This document shows, piece by piece, positions 62,167 through 64,000 of a DNA stretch of 64,000 bases. Origin of the DNA: CALUTH01 sp964452495 (GTDB taxonomy: Bacteria > Cyanobacteriota > Vampirovibrionia > Gastranaerophilales > Gastranaerophilaceae); the NCBI GenBank assembly GCA_964452495.1, contig CAYVMC010000003.1, positions 1 through 64,000 on the forward strand, read 5' to 3'. How positions within the stretch are numbered: the first letter of the stretch is position 1; every line of letters begins with the position of its first letter. The notes under the pieces were generated by a model. It did not search any database. It was not told the DNA's origin and saw nothing but the letters and a program-made list of their open reading frames with translations. Position numbers and translations under genes: made by a program.

Positions 62167-62478
62167 ATGTGCAAAGAAAAATCATCCTTTGGATTTGGCA
62201 TGGGGCTTTTGGCAGGCGTTGTCGGAGGACTTATTGCCGGTGTTCTTTATGCCCCAAAACCCGGTGCAGAATCTCGCGCCATTCTCAAAAAATCAATTTG
62301 CGATTTTCTGGAAAAGAACTCTCCTGCTATATCAGAAGCGAAAAAAAATGCTATTGAATCTGTTGATTTATTTAGATACAAACTGGAAAAACAGTATAAA
62401 AAAATTAATGATAAGCTGAAGTCTATGAGAATGCAAAAAGCAAAACAGTTAGAAACAACTGACTATGATTTTAATTAG
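62167..62478 (+). CDS. YtxH-like protein
   Basis: This 103-residue protein has a Gly-rich membrane helix followed by the YtxH motif (GLLAGVVGGLIAGVLYAPKPGAESR) and an amphipathic basic helix. ATG 62167 is preferred over the TTG at 62137 because of GAGG upstream. YtxH proteins are small stress-linked membrane proteins of unclear role. A second YtxH gene lies at 62940. Confidence 0.8.
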   Translation: MCKEKSSFGFGMGLLAGVVGGLIAGVLYAPKPGAESRAILKKSICDFLEKNSPAISEAKKNAIESVDLFRYKLEKQYKKINDKLKSMRMQKAKQLETTDYDFN

Positions 62479-62489
62479 AAAGGATTATT

Positions 62490-62858
62490 ATGGATTTACA
62501 GCTAACACACGGTTTAGTATTTTTAGCATGGTCAAGTGCAATTATGATTATCCTTATCGGGGTTTTTGTAATAAAAGTTCTTTTTGACCTGTCAAGACTC
62601 ACAAATACAATGAATGATACAGCAAATATTGTAAAAAATGAACTAGAACCAACACTTAAAAATGTAAATGATACTGTAGAAATTGTTTCAACAAGAGTAA
62701 AAGAAGCTAATAATATTGTTACAAACGTTGAAGGAAAGGTGAAAGATGCCGCAAGACAGGGTAAGAAGTTCTTAATAACTGTGGGTGGTGGCATTTTTGC
62801 ACTATCAAAATTTGCATTTACCGGTGCTTCTAACTTTATCAAATCTAAATTAAAATAG
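62490..62858 (+). CDS. DUF948-like membrane protein
   Basis: This 122-residue protein has one N-terminal membrane helix (about 12–32), then a long coiled-coil helix (TNTMNDTANIVKNELEPTLKN) and a C-terminal hydrophobic segment (about 92–110). The layout matches DUF948, often found with YtxH. It lies 11 bases after the first YtxH gene. Confidence 0.75.
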   Translation: MDLQLTHGLVFLAWSSAIMIILIGVFVIKVLFDLSRLTNTMNDTANIVKNELEPTLKNVNDTVEIVSTRVKEANNIVTNVEGKVKDAARQGKKFLITVGGGIFALSKFAFTGASNFIKSKLK

Positions 62859-62939
62859 TAACCGTTTTGATTAGTCTTTTTGTTGAATTTATTTCAAAGA
62901 CCGGTCATTTATACTAAAAAAGAAAAGGAGAATATTACT

Positions 62940-63212
62940 ATGTCAGTTATGAAATTTTTTGCAGGATTTGCAGTTGGTGCAGCATTAGGCGCTCTTGCAG
63001 GCATCCTGCTTGCCCCGCAGTCAGGTGCCGAAACAAGAGAAATGATTGGAGAAGTTGCATCTGACGTTGCAAAACGGACAGAAGATACGGTTAAGGATAT
63101 TCAAAGGAAAGCTGATGATATTGTTTCTGATATGCAGGCTAAAGGTGAAGAAATGATTAATAAAATCCAAGACCTTATCAAAAAACAAAAGGATGAATTA
63201 GCACAAAATTAA
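62940..63212 (+). CDS. YtxH-domain protein
   Basis: This 90-residue protein starts MSVMKFFAGFAVGAALGALA and has GILLAPQSGAETR, the canonical YtxH signature, then an amphipathic coiled coil (EDTVKDIQRKADDIVSDMQ). ATG 62940 has AAAGGAG upstream; the frame upstream to 62880 is not needed. It ends the cluster with a terminator. Confidence 0.85.
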   Translation: MSVMKFFAGFAVGAALGALAGILLAPQSGAETREMIGEVASDVAKRTEDTVKDIQRKADDIVSDMQAKGEEMINKIQDLIKKQKDELAQN

Positions 63213-63231
63213 CTAAATCCTAATTCAATTT

Positions 63232-63263
63232 AGAAAGCACACAGATATTTGTGTGCTTTTTTA
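63232..63263 (+). terminator. Terminator after the YtxH cluster
   Basis: AAAGCACACA (63234–63243) and TGTGTGCTTT (63250–63259) form a 10-bp stem with a 6-nt loop and a T-run. Confidence 0.92.
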
Positions 63264-63277
63264 ATGTTCTAATAGTC

Positions 63278-63306
63278 TTCACTTTTACCCGAAAATAAAG
63301 TATAAT
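63278..63306 (+). promoter_or_regulatory. Promoter of the TPR gene
   Basis: TTCACT (63278–63283) and a perfect TATAAT (63301–63306) are 17 bp apart; GAGGGAA follows as the ribosome site before ATG 63327. Confidence 0.65.
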
Positions 63307-63326
63307 TGTACGGTAAGAGGGAATTT

Positions 63327-64000
63327 ATGGTTAATTTAATTATAATACTTGCAGCTTTGGTACTGGCAGGCGGTGCTATATATGTACTGTGGTCTTTACT
63401 GTTATATTCTGGATCCAAAGACCCGCATGATAACTTACAACTAACCACAAAAAATATTATTGAGCAGGTAGATGTATTGTACCAAAAAAAGGAATATGCC
63501 CTGCTTGAACTTTTTGCAACTAAGTACCTTGAACGGGTACCTGGAAATTATACAGTGAGAGAATACCTTGCAAAATCTTATTATGAAACAAAAAAAATCA
63601 CTAAAGCCATAAATGAATGTATAATCTTACTAAAGCACCAACCACAAAACCTTGACGTCCGAAAACTTCTTGGTGAATGTTATGTAAAAAAAGAAATGTA
63701 CATGGATGCCCTAACCCAATTTGAAATTTCTTATCAAGAGAATGAACAGCAGGCAGATGTGGTAAAAAGACTTGCTGAATTATATAGAGAAACCGATCAG
63801 ATATATTCAGCCATAAACGCTTATAAGTTATATACAGAAATGATTGAAGAATCGCCAGAACTGGCTGAAATTTACAATATTCTCGCAGAGTTAAATGAAG
63901 CTGCAGGTTATTATCCAGCCGCTTTTGAAGCTTATAAACAGCTTTTAACAATTTATCCTACCGATTTTGATACAAATAGGAAATTAGCTAATCTTTACAT
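63327..64000 (+). CDS. Membrane-anchored TPR protein (3' truncated)
   Basis: An open frame from ATG 63327 to the window edge gives 224 residues. It has a single N-terminal membrane helix (about 3–25, LIIILAALVLAGGAIYVLWS) and then at least five TPR units (EYALLELFATKYLERVPGN, ITKAINECIILLKHQPQN, YMDALTQFEISYQEN, IYSAINAYKLYTEMIEES, YYPAAFEAYKQLLTIYPTD). The start has GAGG upstream and a good promoter. Architecture resembles LapB/YciM-type or pilus-assembly TPR proteins. The C-terminus is outside the window. Confidence 0.85.
   Translation, partial: MVNLIIILAALVLAGGAIYVLWSLLLYSGSKDPHDNLQLTTKNIIEQVDVLYQKKEYALLELFATKYLERVPGNYTVREYLAKSYYETKKITKAINECIILLKHQPQNLDVRKLLGECYVKKEMYMDALTQFEISYQENEQQADVVKRLAELYRETDQIYSAINAYKLYTEMIEESPELAEIYNILAELNEAAGYYPAAFEAYKQLLTIYPTDFDTNRKLANLY

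Overview
The window is strongly AT-rich and densely coded on both strands, with short operons and frequent 1–40 bp gene overlaps. It most likely comes from a gut-type non-photosynthetic cyanobacterial relative (Candidatus Melainabacteria / Vampirovibrionia, order Gastranaerophilales). This is an inference. It rests on a family beginning MGMAASQARYLQLSARK, several proteins with a short disordered N-terminus ending in an SFKA/NFTA/AFGA-type motif, a monomeric [FeFe] hydrogenase, and a Gram-negative-like envelope set (heptose kinase, O-antigen ligase-like protein) next to Firmicutes-like neighbours (ruvX–DUF1292, YtxH, MurT). There is no prophage, IS element or CRISPR array. One 100-N scaffold gap lies at 59008–59107.

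Layout. 1–4 kb: end of a coiled-coil gene, a ribbon-helix-helix protein, a sensorless histidine kinase with a REC–degenerate GGDEF–REC partner, and the MGMAASQAR-family protein. 4–19.9 kb: mtnA; an envelope cluster (rfaE1, DUF4330, O-antigen ligase-like); a YfcE-like phosphoesterase; ispG; an XRE regulator; pth; a TPR protein; two HExxH proteins; aroF; cutA; a glcD-like oxidase. 19.9–28.8 kb: a coiled-coil protein of about 2,190 residues, then an AAA+ ATPase whose frame is split by an apparent one-base shift. 29–36.7 kb: metK, then a seven-gene operon with a coiled-coil protein, a stand-alone ClpX-type zinc finger, a helical-repeat protein, ruvX, DUF1292, a protein made only of Clp N-terminal repeats, and tilS, followed by tRNA-Gln. 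37–45.4 kb: two orphan genes, a thioredoxin-like ferredoxin with an [FeFe] hydrogenase, a bioF-bioG-bioC operon, DUF4127, and mntP with a DtxR-type regulator. 45.4–50 kb: rpsL-rpsG behind an unusual repeat-bearing leader, then gyrA. 50–58.7 kb: a second AAA ATPase, tRNA-Glu, an omega-like subunit, punA, speB, ligA, a sigma factor and pilD. 58.7–64 kb: a repeat/gap next to tRNA-Gly, pdxJ, murT, a small membrane-protein cluster (YtxH/DUF948) and the start of a membrane-anchored TPR gene.

Most genes are core metabolism or information processing: MEP isoprenoids, methionine salvage and SAM, aromatic amino acids, biotin, PLP, translation, replication. The material that looks least described is (i) the operon carrying Clp recognition modules with no Clp ATPase, (ii) the giant coiled-coil protein with internal repeats, (iii) a 48-bp tandem repeat of 11-codon mini-ORFs in the presumed 5' leader of rpsL-rpsG, (iv) the split AAA+ gene, (v) three genes with a -10 box exactly 6 nt before the ATG and no Shine-Dalgarno, and (vi) the tagged orphan proteins that share an N-terminal style.
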